Origin: SURF-25 sp040754255
GTDB lineage: Bacteria > Omnitrophota > Gorgyraeia > Gygaellales > Profunditerraquicolaceae
Direction of reading: 5' to 3'
Assembly (NCBI GenBank): GCA_040754255.1
Contig: JBFMDA010000032.1
Location: 1 to 17,111, forward strand
Length of the DNA: 17,111 nucleotides
Below the pieces are notes generated by a model. It worked only from the letters and a program-made list of their open reading frames with translations. It was not told the DNA's origin and did no database searches. A program made the position numbers and the translations under genes. Positions 1-6,202 of the stretch are shown here, one piece after another (the stretch's first letter is position 1; each line of letters opens with the position of its first letter).

Positions 1-96
1 CTTGGCAGGCCTTGGACTGTTTCTTGTTTTAAGACCTTGCGCAAAACTAACCAAGGGCAATACTAAAAAAACAACTATTAAAATATATTTTTTCAT
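1..96 (-). CDS. N-terminus of an exported protein (partial, runs off the left edge)
   Basis: The reverse complement of 96-1 reads 32 open codons from an ATG at 96-94 and leaves the window without a stop. The peptide begins MKKYILIVVFLVLPLVSFAQ. That is a textbook Sec signal: two lysines, a hydrophobic stretch of about 15 residues, then SFA-Q as a likely signal peptidase I site. A purine-rich GATGGAAG lies about 4-11 nt before the ATG as a plausible ribosome binding site. The visible mature part (GLKTRNSPRPAK) is too short to name. The protein is probably periplasmic or outer-membrane associated. It is separated from the upstream tRNA-Arg by about 145 nt and may have its own promoter, but I see no convincing one. 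Confidence 0.7.
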   Translation of the reverse strand, partial: MKKYILIVVFLVLPLVSFAQGLKTRNSPRPAK

Positions 97-149
97 TTTA
101 CTTCCATCTATTAAGTGGATCCCGAGGTAGTAATCTAATATGTGCCTGG

Positions 150-223
150 CTGGAATTCCCGCTCAACATTTCTGGTTCGATAGCGGGATCCCGCCCGATG
201 ATTTAAATTGCGTGGCGGGAGAA
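150..223. repeat. Cluster of GC-rich palindromic units between tRNA-Arg and the left-edge gene
   Basis: Several short inverted repeats are packed here. There is a perfect 12-bp palindrome GCGGGATCCCGC at 183-194. CCCGCT at 158-163 is complementary to AGCGGG at 182-187. A CCCGCC/GGCGGG pair lies near 191-196 and 215-220. These arms can form alternative hairpins. None is followed by a T-run in either direction, so a simple intrinsic terminator for tRNA-Arg is not evident. They could be extragenic palindromic (REP-like) units or a tRNA 3' processing or termination structure. The repeat interpretation needs genome-wide copy number to support it. Confidence 0.4.
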
Positions 224-241
224 CCACTCTTAGTTATTCAG

Positions 242-315
242 TGCGCCTGGCAGGAGTTGAACCTGCAACGCCAAGCTCCGAAGGCTTGCGCTCTATCCAG
301 TTGAGCTACAGGCGC
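242..315 (-). tRNA. tRNA-Arg, anticodon UCG
   Basis: The minus strand folds into a complete 74-nt cloverleaf. The 5' acceptor strand GCGCCTG pairs with CAGGCGC, followed by discriminator A. The D stem is GCTC/GAGC. The anticodon stem is CAAGC/GCTTG with loop CTTCGGA, giving anticodon TCG, which reads CGA and probably other CGN arginine codons. The variable loop is GCGTT and the T arm is GCAGG/CCTGC around TTCAACT. CCA is not encoded (the next bases are CTG), so it must be added by CCA-adding enzyme. It lies alone between a radical SAM gene and an exported-protein gene. Confidence 0.96.
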
Positions 316-337
316 GTAGCTTACTTACTTCCGCCGT

Positions 338-438
338 GTCCCCTGCAGATTTGCTTAGCAAGTCTGCAGGGGGCTAGGCGTAAAACAGATGTTTTGCACC
401 GGCGCAATTCCGCATAAGCGCCGGGTGCTGGCGTAAAA
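338..438. repeat. Intergenic cluster of three strong hairpins with 9-bp direct repeats
   Basis: This lies between the radical SAM stop codon and tRNA-Arg. Hairpin 1 spans 338-374: a 17-bp stem including two G-U pairs, 3-nt loop, arms rich in CCCCTGCAGA/TCTGCAGGGG. Hairpin 2 (380-386 with 391-397) is a weaker A/T stem. Hairpin 3 pairs 396-405 with 418-428 (GCACCGGCGC with GCGCCGGGTGC, one bulge). The motif GGCGTAAAA occurs at 377-385 and again at 430-438, flanking hairpins 2 and 3. Neither strand has a U-tract directly after a stem, so these are not classic intrinsic terminators, although they could still stabilise or end the radical SAM mRNA. They may be a small palindromic repeat element or a structured RNA. 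Confidence 0.5.
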
Positions 439-461
439 AATTAACTGAATAATTCACGCAA

Positions 462-1181
462 CTACACTATTTCGCACTTCTCTCCCAGCATCTCCCTAAT
501 CTTTTCGAGTTTATTTTTCCCTACCGGCAGAATATTTGGTTCGGCAGTCGAGCGGACCGGGGAATTCAGCTGGATTTTATCCGGATTGATCTTCTCTATC
601 GCCTCTCTTAACCGCCTGATATGCCTTATGTCGTCATTGACGCCCTTGACCAGCATAACCTCAAGCCAAAGCGTACCCTTAAACTCATTCCTTAAACTAA
701 CAATCCCGTCAATCACCTCTTCGATGCGCAACCCAGGAACCGGCCGGTCAATCCTCTCAAATACCGGCTGGGTTGCCGCATCAAGCGATGGGACTATTAG
801 ATCTGCATTGATGATTGCGCTGCGTACGAAAGGGTCATTAAGGTAGGATGCATTGGTGATCACGGCAACCTTAACAGCGAAATTCTCCTTTATCCGCTGG
901 ATGAGCGTGCCGAATTCCGTATGCAAGGTAGGTTCGCCGCATCCTGAGAGCGTAACAAATGCCAGTTGTGCCGCCTGGCTTGCGTTCTCCTGAAACCACG
1001 TTTTTAATTCGTCGAAAATTCCGCCAACGGCTATGTAGGTGCGGCGCTCCTTGGTCTTATTGGTGGTTTTCCCGAGCTGGCAATAAAGGCAGTCAAAATC
1101 GCATGTTTTATGGGGCGTGAGGCTTACTCCCAGCGACAATCCCAGTCTTCTTGAGGCAACAGGGCCGTAGAGATATTTCAT
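462..1181 (-). CDS. Radical SAM protein, COG0731 (TYW1-like Fe-S oxidoreductase) type
   Basis: This 239-residue protein carries the radical SAM cluster-binding motif C-X3-C-X2-C at residues 27-34 (CDFDCLYC). It is followed by SGCGEPTLH at about 79-87, the glycine-rich strand that contacts S-adenosylmethionine. The rest fits a partial TIM barrel, with ITNAS, PSLDA and a late IQLNSPVR strand. The pattern is that of COG0731, whose archaeal/eukaryal relative TYW1 acts in wyosine tRNA modification. The bacterial members are mostly uncharacterised, so the substrate is unknown. I chose the ATG at 1181 rather than the GTG at 1214. The GTG lies inside the stem of the upstream gene's terminator, and the family-like sequence (MKYLYGPVASRRLG) starts at 1181. 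An AAAAGG precedes it closely. The gene ends with TAG before a hairpin-rich gap and tRNA-Arg. Confidence 0.85.
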   Translation of the reverse strand: MKYLYGPVASRRLGLSLGVSLTPHKTCDFDCLYCQLGKTTNKTKERRTYIAVGGIFDELKTWFQENASQAAQLAFVTLSGCGEPTLHTEFGTLIQRIKENFAVKVAVITNASYLNDPFVRSAIINADLIVPSLDAATQPVFERIDRPVPGLRIEEVIDGIVSLRNEFKGTLWLEVMLVKGVNDDIRHIRRLREAIEKINPDKIQLNSPVRSTAEPNILPVGKNKLEKIREMLGEKCEIV

Positions 1182-1199
1182 CTGCCTTTTCTTATACAG

Positions 1200-1248
1200 A
1201 AACAAAACCCCCACCTCTGCAAATAGTTACGTACAGCCAGGTGGGGGT
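1200..1248 (-). terminator. Intrinsic terminator of the CBM48 gene
   Basis: Read on the minus strand, a perfect 10-bp GC-rich stem (1248-1239 with 1216-1207; ACCCCCACCT pairing with AGGTGGGGGT) encloses a 22-nt loop and runs directly into TTTTGTTT. It starts 13 nt after the TAA of the CBM48 gene, which fits a rho-independent terminator. It also sits just before the radical SAM start codon at 1181, so some read-through or a nearby promoter is needed for that gene. Confidence 0.75.
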
Positions 1249-1261
1249 ATAGGTAGTACTA

Positions 1262-1540
1262 TTACTTAATTTCTACAATTGAATTTTGCGTACCAAACGG
1301 ATTATACACAGCCGATCCACAACGAGGATCATTAATCCATGAACCGTCTACATAAAATTTATATTCGTATTTTCCCGGTTTAAGGCTTACCTTTAGCGTC
1401 CAGTTGCCGCCGGTATCTTTCTTGGCAGGGTGCGCCTTGATATCCCAATTATTGAACGTTCCTACCAGGCTTACCCTTTTTGCCTGGGGGGCATGCAACT
1501 TAAACTCCTGCGATTTCGACTTCGTCATTACCTTTGCCAT
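1262..1540 (-). CDS. Small stand-alone CBM48 / AMPK-beta-like carbohydrate-binding protein
   Basis: This 92-residue soluble protein consists almost entirely of one early-set (E-set) domain of the CBM48/AMPK-beta glycogen-binding type. Its signature features are VSLVGTFNNWD at residues 23-33, GNWTLKVSLKPGKYEYKFYVDG at about 45-66 (in outline G-W...PG-YEYKF-VDG), W68, DP at 71-72, and the closing NPFGTQNSIVEI-type strand at 80-91. W32 and W68 are the expected sugar-stacking aromatics. No catalytic domain, signal peptide or membrane segment is present. Glycogen or starch-like glucan binding is inferred from the family. The start at 1540 is set by AAGGAGGG located about 6-7 nt upstream; an in-frame start at 1591 would ignore this site. 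The gene has its own promoter and terminator, so it is a monocistron next to the lipid A block, not part of it. Confidence 0.88.
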   Translation of the reverse strand: MAKVMTKSKSQEFKLHAPQAKRVSLVGTFNNWDIKAHPAKKDTGGNWTLKVSLKPGKYEYKFYVDGSWINDPRCGSAVYNPFGTQNSIVEIK

Positions 1541-1604
1541 CTTGAACCCTCCTTTTTCACTAAAAAATTGTACTGCACGAACTACCTGCAATCGACCCTC
1601 TATA

Positions 1605-1633
1605 GTTATACAAAATAAATACTCTTATGTCAA
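1605..1633 (-). promoter_or_regulatory. Sigma70-type promoter for the CBM48 gene
   Basis: The minus strand has a perfect -35 box TTGACA (1633-1628), a 17-nt spacer and a -10 box TATAAC (1610-1605, five of six consensus bases). Transcription would start near 1598, giving a leader of roughly 58 nt before the ATG at 1540. This is the strongest promoter-like sequence I see in the window and indicates that the gene is transcribed independently of lpxI. Confidence 0.85.
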
Positions 1634-1665
1634 GGAATTTTCGCATACCTTACGCTAAGAGCCTC

Positions 1666-2469
1666 TTATATAGCTACGATAGAAAGTCCTCTGCGATTAG
1701 CAAGCGCAATCCCCTTGATCCTGTCGATAAAAAGGGTCTTGCCTGCTTCTATCGCCAGGCACGACGCTGAAATAGTGATAAGGTTTTTTATGGTGTTAAG
1801 CCCGACCACGGGAATATCAAAGCGCATATCCTGGCTTGGCCTGCTGACTTTTACCACCACCACGCCTTTTCCCGCAAGCGACCCTGCCCTTTTTATCAGG
1901 TTGTCCGTTCCCTCAAATGCCTCAACACCGACTATTGCCTTATGCTTCACTGCAACCGTTTGGCCGATATCCAGATGCGCAATTTGTTTTGCAAGGCTTA
2001 CGCCGAAATAAATATCCTCCCATTCCGCGAAACTCGGCTCTCTTATGGTCAGAGTGCCTTTTTGGGGCAACTGCTCTTCGATGAAAGTAGTGGAATCAAT
2101 AAGTTCAAATCCCGCATCCTCCAGCTCCTTAATGATGCCGCCGAATATCGTGCCTGCCTTATGGTCCTGCATACTCGTAAGTAATTCTCTTAATTCGGGA
2201 TTTGTGCGTACCTCTCTGCTAAAAAGCCTTCGGGGGCTGATCTGGCCGACCATGACTACCTTACGCACGCCTTGTTTCTTGAGGATTCCGAAGATGCGGC
2301 GGTAATCTTTAAGGTGCAGCCAGAATACCCTCTCGGCGTGCTGTTTCACAAGAGGAGAAGTCTCTCCCTTAATGGCAATACATACCACAGGGTGGCCTTT
2401 TTCTTTTGCCGCTTCGGCAAATAGCACGGGAAATTTTCTGTTCCCTGCGATCAGCCCTATCTTTTCCAT
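1666..2469 (-). CDS. lpxI: UDP-2,3-diacylglucosamine pyrophosphatase LpxI
   Basis: LpxI hydrolyses UDP-2,3-diacyl-glucosamine to 2,3-diacyl-glucosamine 1-phosphate (lipid X) and UMP, the fourth step of lipid A synthesis, at the cytoplasmic face. The 267 residues match the family length. The N-terminal nucleotide-binding-like region begins MEKIGLIAGNRKFPV. The C-terminal catalytic region carries EAFEGTDNLIKRAG at 183-196 and SQDMRFDIPVVG at 212-223. D218 in that motif corresponds to the essential Asp described for Caulobacter LpxI. An AGGAG lies 6 nt before the ATG. The gene is 18 nt after lpxA and is the last gene of the lipid A block. LpxI is the non-orthologous alternative to the metallo-phosphoesterase LpxH, which is not seen here. 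Confidence 0.95.
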   Translation of the reverse strand: MEKIGLIAGNRKFPVLFAEAAKEKGHPVVCIAIKGETSPLVKQHAERVFWLHLKDYRRIFGILKKQGVRKVVMVGQISPRRLFSREVRTNPELRELLTSMQDHKAGTIFGGIIKELEDAGFELIDSTTFIEEQLPQKGTLTIREPSFAEWEDIYFGVSLAKQIAHLDIGQTVAVKHKAIVGVEAFEGTDNLIKRAGSLAGKGVVVVKVSRPSQDMRFDIPVVGLNTIKNLITISASCLAIEAGKTLFIDRIKGIALANRRGLSIVAI

Positions 2470-2487
2470 TGTGTCTCCTGTACCCTT

Positions 2488-3276
2488 TTAGGAACGGCAA
2501 GAGCGGACTATGCCGCGTTTGGAGCTACTGACAAAATCGATAAGATACGCTACTTCGGGGGTTAAAGGCTTTAATTCGCCGGCGATAACCTTCAGTGCGC
2601 TTTTTAAGGTGTGCTGGGAATGAAATAAAATCCTGAATGCCCTCTCAAGCTGTTTTATGGAATTACTGCTCACGGCGTTTCTTTTAAGCCCTATGAGGTT
2701 TAGGCCATACACCCGTGCAGGGTGGCCGTCACAGGTTGAAAACGGCGGGATGTCCTGCACAACCTTGGAACAGCCGCCTATAATTGCAAGTTTTCCTACC
2801 CGCACAAACTGATGGACTGCAGCCAGGCCGCTCACAATCGCATGGTCCTCGATGACGACGTGGCCGGCAAGCGTTCCGCAATTTGCCAGCACACAATGGC
2901 TCCCTATCTTACAATCGTGCGCCACATGCGCATATGCCATGAAAAGATTGTGGCTGCCGATCTCTGTCCTGCCGCCTTCATCGGTCCCTGGATTGACCGT
3001 GCAATACTCGCGGATTATATTATAATCCCCTATGACAAGCGAACTCTTCGCTCCCTTATATTTTAGATCTTGAGGCTGGCTGCCGATTATTGCCCCGGAG
3101 AATATCTGGCAGTTGCTCCCGATAGTTACTCCCGTCTTAATAACGCAATGGGGGGCAATTTTTGTATCGCGGCCTATACGTACGCCGTCCTCAACGACAG
3201 CGTAGGGTCCCACACCCACGCCTTCCTGCAGCTGTGCCGTCTTAGAAACCAGAGCGCTCGGATGAACGGTAATCAT
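2488..3276 (-). CDS. lpxA: Acyl-ACP--UDP-N-acetylglucosamine O-acyltransferase LpxA
   Basis: LpxA places the 3-O-hydroxyacyl chain on UDP-GlcNAc, the first step of lipid A synthesis. The 262-residue protein has hexapeptide (left-handed beta-helix) repeats from about residue 1 to 185, followed by a helical C-terminal domain (GLNLIGLKRN onward). The catalytic histidine is in AYAHVAHDC (H120, equivalent to E. coli H125). H117, H139 and H155 match other conserved positions. The chain-length ruler position equivalent to E. coli G173 appears to be glycine (G168), which in characterised enzymes allows a long, about C14, acyl chain; that is inference from an ungapped alignment by eye. The ATG follows the lpxC-fabZ stop by 5 nt with only a weak ribosome site, suggesting translational coupling. 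Confidence 0.96.
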   Translation of the reverse strand: MITVHPSALVSKTAQLQEGVGVGPYAVVEDGVRIGRDTKIAPHCVIKTGVTIGSNCQIFSGAIIGSQPQDLKYKGAKSSLVIGDYNIIREYCTVNPGTDEGGRTEIGSHNLFMAYAHVAHDCKIGSHCVLANCGTLAGHVVIEDHAIVSGLAAVHQFVRVGKLAIIGGCSKVVQDIPPFSTCDGHPARVYGLNLIGLKRNAVSSNSIKQLERAFRILFHSQHTLKSALKVIAGELKPLTPEVAYLIDFVSSSKRGIVRSCRS

Positions 3277-3281
3277 GGTCT

Positions 3282-4595
3282 TTATTCGCCTAAGGCAAAC
3301 ATCAGGTCCGCTTCTGCGACGACCTTTCCTTCTACCAGGGCATTTCCATGCACCACCCCGGTCTTGGACTTTATCTTTACCACCTCTACGTCGAGGATCA
3401 ACTGGTCGCCTGGCAGCACGGTCTTTCTGAATTTGGCATTGTTGATGGCCATGAAGTAAGCGATCTTACCCCTGTTCTCTTCCGGGGAAAGCATCATTAC
3501 CCCGCCTACCTGGGCCATTGCCTCAATAATAATCACTCCCGGCATAACCGGCTTGCCCGGGAAGTGCCCCTTAAAAAAGTAATCGTTCATAGTCACGTTC
3601 TTTACCCCGACAATACGTTTGCCTTTTTCCAGGGAGATGATTTTATCTACAAAAAGAAACGGCTGGCGATGCGGCAGTATCTTCATGATTTCGGTGATAT
3701 CCAATTCAGCCGGCTCCTTCTTCGGATAGGTAATATTGATGCCGCTGAGCGCATAACGCTGCCGCTGCTGGTCTATTTTTTTCATCAGTTTAAAATTCAG
3801 GGAATGCCCGCTTTTGAGTGCCACGATGTGCCCTTTCAACGGCTGGCAGAGCAGGTACAAATCCCCCAATAAATCCAATATCTTATGCCTAATAAACTCA
3901 TCCTGAAAACGAAGCGTATTGTTGATGACCCCCGTCTTTGAAACTACCAGCGTATTTTCATAGGTAGCGCCCTTACCCAGGCCCTGGTTCTTCAACTGCG
4001 CTGATTCTTCTTGCAGGCAGAATGTCCTGGCCGGCATAATCTCGCTGCGAAAGGTTTCAGGCGTTATTGTCACCTCTAAAAATCCTGACTGTAAGTACGG
4101 GTGATTGTAATCAAGGGTATAAGAAACCTTTAAATCCGTAGAGGGAAAGATCATAATGGAAGACTGGTCTTCCTCGGCAAAAACCGGGTCTTTCACCGCA
4201 AAATACCTGCGTTCTTTTTCCAGCTCCCTGATTCCCGCCTTGTTGATTGCCTCGACAAAACTCAAACTGCTTCCGTCAAGCCCGGGCACTTCGTCATTAT
4301 CAATTTCTACGACCAGGTTATCGATACCTAACCCTGCCAAGCCAGCCAACAGGTGCTCGATGGTATGTATCTGGACTCCGTCCTTGCCTATCGAAGTACG
4401 CCTTAGCTCTACGCTCTGCGGGAGGCAATTCTCAAGGCAAGCCTTGATAACAGGCTTGCCGGGAAGGTCGGTTCTCGTGAAATTAATACCGGAGTCTTCT
4501 GCGGCGGGCTTCAAAACCATGCGCACTTCTTTGCCCGTATGCAGCCCGATCCCCTGCAGCTGTATTTCTTTCTTAATAGTCAGTTGTGTGCTCAT
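3282..4595 (-). CDS. lpxC-fabZ: Bifunctional LpxC-FabZ fusion (UDP-3-O-acyl-GlcNAc deacetylase / 3-hydroxyacyl-ACP dehydratase)
   Basis: One 437-residue frame joins two enzymes. Residues 1 to about 285 are LpxC, the zinc-dependent committed deacetylase of lipid A synthesis. E80 and H81 lie in HTIEH, H237 and D241 in RHKILD, and H264 in SGHSLN. These match the E. coli catalytic base E78, zinc ligands H79, H238 and D242, and H265. Residues about 297-437 are FabZ, a hotdog-fold dehydratase with ILPHRQPFLFVDKI, catalytic H344 in KGHFPGKP and E358 in GVIIIEAMAQ. A short linker (YPKKEPAELD) joins them. Such fusions are known in Bacteroidetes and some other lineages. FabZ competes with LpxA/LpxD for 3-hydroxyacyl-ACP, so the fusion could couple the two pathways. 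The start overlaps the lpxD stop (ATGA). Confidence 0.96.
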   Translation of the reverse strand: MSTQLTIKKEIQLQGIGLHTGKEVRMVLKPAAEDSGINFTRTDLPGKPVIKACLENCLPQSVELRRTSIGKDGVQIHTIEHLLAGLAGLGIDNLVVEIDNDEVPGLDGSSLSFVEAINKAGIRELEKERRYFAVKDPVFAEEDQSSIMIFPSTDLKVSYTLDYNHPYLQSGFLEVTITPETFRSEIMPARTFCLQEESAQLKNQGLGKGATYENTLVVSKTGVINNTLRFQDEFIRHKILDLLGDLYLLCQPLKGHIVALKSGHSLNFKLMKKIDQQRQRYALSGINITYPKKEPAELDITEIMKILPHRQPFLFVDKIISLEKGKRIVGVKNVTMNDYFFKGHFPGKPVMPGVIIIEAMAQVGGVMMLSPEENRGKIAYFMAINNAKFRKTVLPGDQLILDVEVVKIKSKTGVVHGNALVEGKVVAEADLMFALGE

Positions 4596-5632
4596 TTTCT
4601 CTCTTTGATCTTTTTCTCAATTTCTTCCAGCCGCTTCTTTAATTCCCCGACGCTATCGAATAAACGGGGCAAATTCGCCAATGCCGCATTGAGCCGCTTG
4701 GCGACTTTTTCCGGCTTTGCAGGAGAACCCCAGGAAACCGTGTTATCGGGGATGGATTTGCTTACCCCCGATTGTGCCATGACCACACAATTATCGCCGA
4801 TACTGATATGGCCGACAACGCCCACCTGTCCTGCCAAAATCGAGTTATTGCCGACAGAGGTACTGCCTGAAATTCCCACCTGTGCAACCACAAAACAATT
4901 CTTGCCGATGGTCACGTTGTGGGCAATATGCACGAGATTGTCTATCTTGGTCCCTTCCCCTATGACCGTTTTGTCAAAACGGGCCCTGTCAATCGTCACG
5001 TTTGCCCCAATTTCAACGTTATCCTCAATGATAACGGTGCCTACCTGGGGTATTTTGTGATGGACCCCTTCTACCGTCACAAACCCGAAGCCGTCTGAAC
5101 CGATTACCGCCCCGTTGTGGATGATGACTTTATTGCCCACGGTAACGTGCTCGCGAATTGATACGTTCGGATACATAAGTACGGCGCTGCCGATACGGCA
5201 GGACTTGCCGATATAACAATGGGCGTAAATGACGGACTTCTCGCCGATTGAAACACCGTCTTCAATCACTGCGTATGGCCCGATTGATACATCTTTGCCG
5301 ATACGCGCATCCTTACCTATCAACGCGCTAGGGTGTATCCCCTTAGGCTGCACGGTTTCTTCGGGTGCGATAAAGGAGACTGCTTTTACAAACGCCAGGG
5401 AAGGGTTATCGGTCAGGATGAGCGGTTTCTTCGCGCTTTTCGTATCCGCCGAGGCAATGACTGCGCAGGCGCGCGTCCTTTCAAGGAAAGGAAGGTATTT
5501 AGGATTCGCCAAAAACGTAATGTCCCCTTCCCCTGCGTCCTGAATGCCCGCAACGCCCGTCACTGCGATCGTTTCATCGCCGACGACTTTCCCGCCGATA
5601 AAATCCGCTATCTCCCTAAGGGTCTTACGCAT
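4592..5632 (-). CDS. lpxD: UDP-3-O-(3-hydroxyacyl)glucosamine N-acyltransferase LpxD
   Basis: LpxD adds the N-linked hydroxyacyl chain to UDP-3-O-acyl-glucosamine, the third lipid A step. The 346 residues are close to the E. coli length (341). The order is a N-terminal uridine-binding domain (about 1-98, with GDITFLANPKY), a left-handed beta-helix of hexapeptide repeats (about 99-305), and a C-terminal helix rich in Lys/Glu (about 306-346). The catalytic His is H238 in NLVHIAHN, equivalent to E. coli H239. The gene follows skp by 14 nt with no clear Shine-Dalgarno sequence and overlaps the lpxC-fabZ start by 4 nt, so coupled translation in the bamA-skp-lpx block is likely. Confidence 0.96.
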   Translation of the reverse strand: MRKTLREIADFIGGKVVGDETIAVTGVAGIQDAGEGDITFLANPKYLPFLERTRACAVIASADTKSAKKPLILTDNPSLAFVKAVSFIAPEETVQPKGIHPSALIGKDARIGKDVSIGPYAVIEDGVSIGEKSVIYAHCYIGKSCRIGSAVLMYPNVSIREHVTVGNKVIIHNGAVIGSDGFGFVTVEGVHHKIPQVGTVIIEDNVEIGANVTIDRARFDKTVIGEGTKIDNLVHIAHNVTIGKNCFVVAQVGISGSTSVGNNSILAGQVGVVGHISIGDNCVVMAQSGVSKSIPDNTVSWGSPAKPEKVAKRLNAALANLPRLFDSVGELKKRLEEIEKKIKERK

Positions 5633-5646
5633 CTTATTAAACGCTA

Positions 5647-6156
5647 TTATCTTTTCTTTGTGCCTTTATTTAATAAATCGACGATTTTATCGGTTATATC
5701 GAGTCCCTTGTCCTGATAGACCAAGACGCGGTCATTGAATACCAAGGTGTAGCCTTCCTGCTCGGAGTATTTCTTGATTACCTCCTCGATATCCTTAAGG
5801 ATCTCTTTCATCTTCTCGTCGGATTCTTTGCGCAGGTCGGTTTGCTTCTGGTAATCATATTCGCGCAGGGTATTGGCCTTATTCTCATACTCTGTCCTCT
5901 TTGCTTCCTGTTCCTTAGCGCTCAATAACTTGTATTTTTCCTGATATTGCGTAAATTCGTTCACTTTGCTTTTACGTTCAGCTTCGTATGCATCCTGTTT
6001 TGTCTTCAGGACCTTTTCATAATCCTGGGTTTTTGAGTATTCGGTAAAAATCCGGCTTAAGTCCACATACGCAAACTTATCTGCGGCATACACTGCAGAC
6101 CCGGTCAACCCCAATACTATTAGTAACGACACAACACCCGCTAGGCACCTTCGCAT
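5647..6156 (-). CDS. skp: Periplasmic chaperone Skp (OmpH family)
   Basis: Skp holds unfolded outer membrane proteins in the periplasm for delivery to BamA. The chosen start at 6156 gives 169 residues beginning MRRCLAGVVSLLIVLGLTGS, a signal peptide with probable cleavage after VYA at about residue 24. An exact GGAGG lies 4 nt before the ATG. An upstream in-frame ATG at 6213 would overlap the bamA end and bury the signal peptide, so it is rejected. Mature sequence starts with FAYVDLSRIF, the usual family strand, then a long Lys/Glu/Gln-rich coiled-coil region (about 45-135), then the closing TLVFNDRVLVYQDKGLDIT strand region. It lies 46 nt after bamA and directly before lpxD, the same order as in many Gram-negative bacteria. 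Confidence 0.92.
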   Translation of the reverse strand: MRRCLAGVVSLLIVLGLTGSAVYAADKFAYVDLSRIFTEYSKTQDYEKVLKTKQDAYEAERKSKVNEFTQYQEKYKLLSAKEQEAKRTEYENKANTLREYDYQKQTDLRKESDEKMKEILKDIEEVIKKYSEQEGYTLVFNDRVLVYQDKGLDITDKIVDLLNKGTKKR

Positions 6157-6202
6157 ACTTCCTCCTTTTGTATTTACCATTATTTGTGTGTAAATGCCTT
6201 TG

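Noticed and set aside
141..165. Resemblance of this stretch to the tRNA-Arg 3' end, suggesting an integration (att) duplication
   Set aside because: Only about 11 of 13 bases match over the best segment and there is no integrase or second boundary; chance is likely.
208..417. Plus-strand open frame of 69 codons
   Set aside because: It is the antisense of tRNA-Arg (VEPATPSSEGLRSIQLSYRR is its characteristic ghost) and continues into the hairpin element.
1656..1668. TAAGAGCCTCTTA palindrome at the end of lpxI as terminator
   Set aside because: The loop would be a single base and no T-run follows, so it does not fit an intrinsic terminator.
3348..3872. Plus-strand open frame of 174 codons opposite lpxC-fabZ
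   Set aside because: The minus-strand frame has all LpxC and FabZ catalytic motifs; the opposite frame shows no recognisable domain.
4539..5060. Plus-strand open frame of 173 codons opposite lpxD
   Set aside because: Shadow of the hexapeptide repeat region; low-complexity Ser/Thr/Pro composition and no ribosome site evidence.
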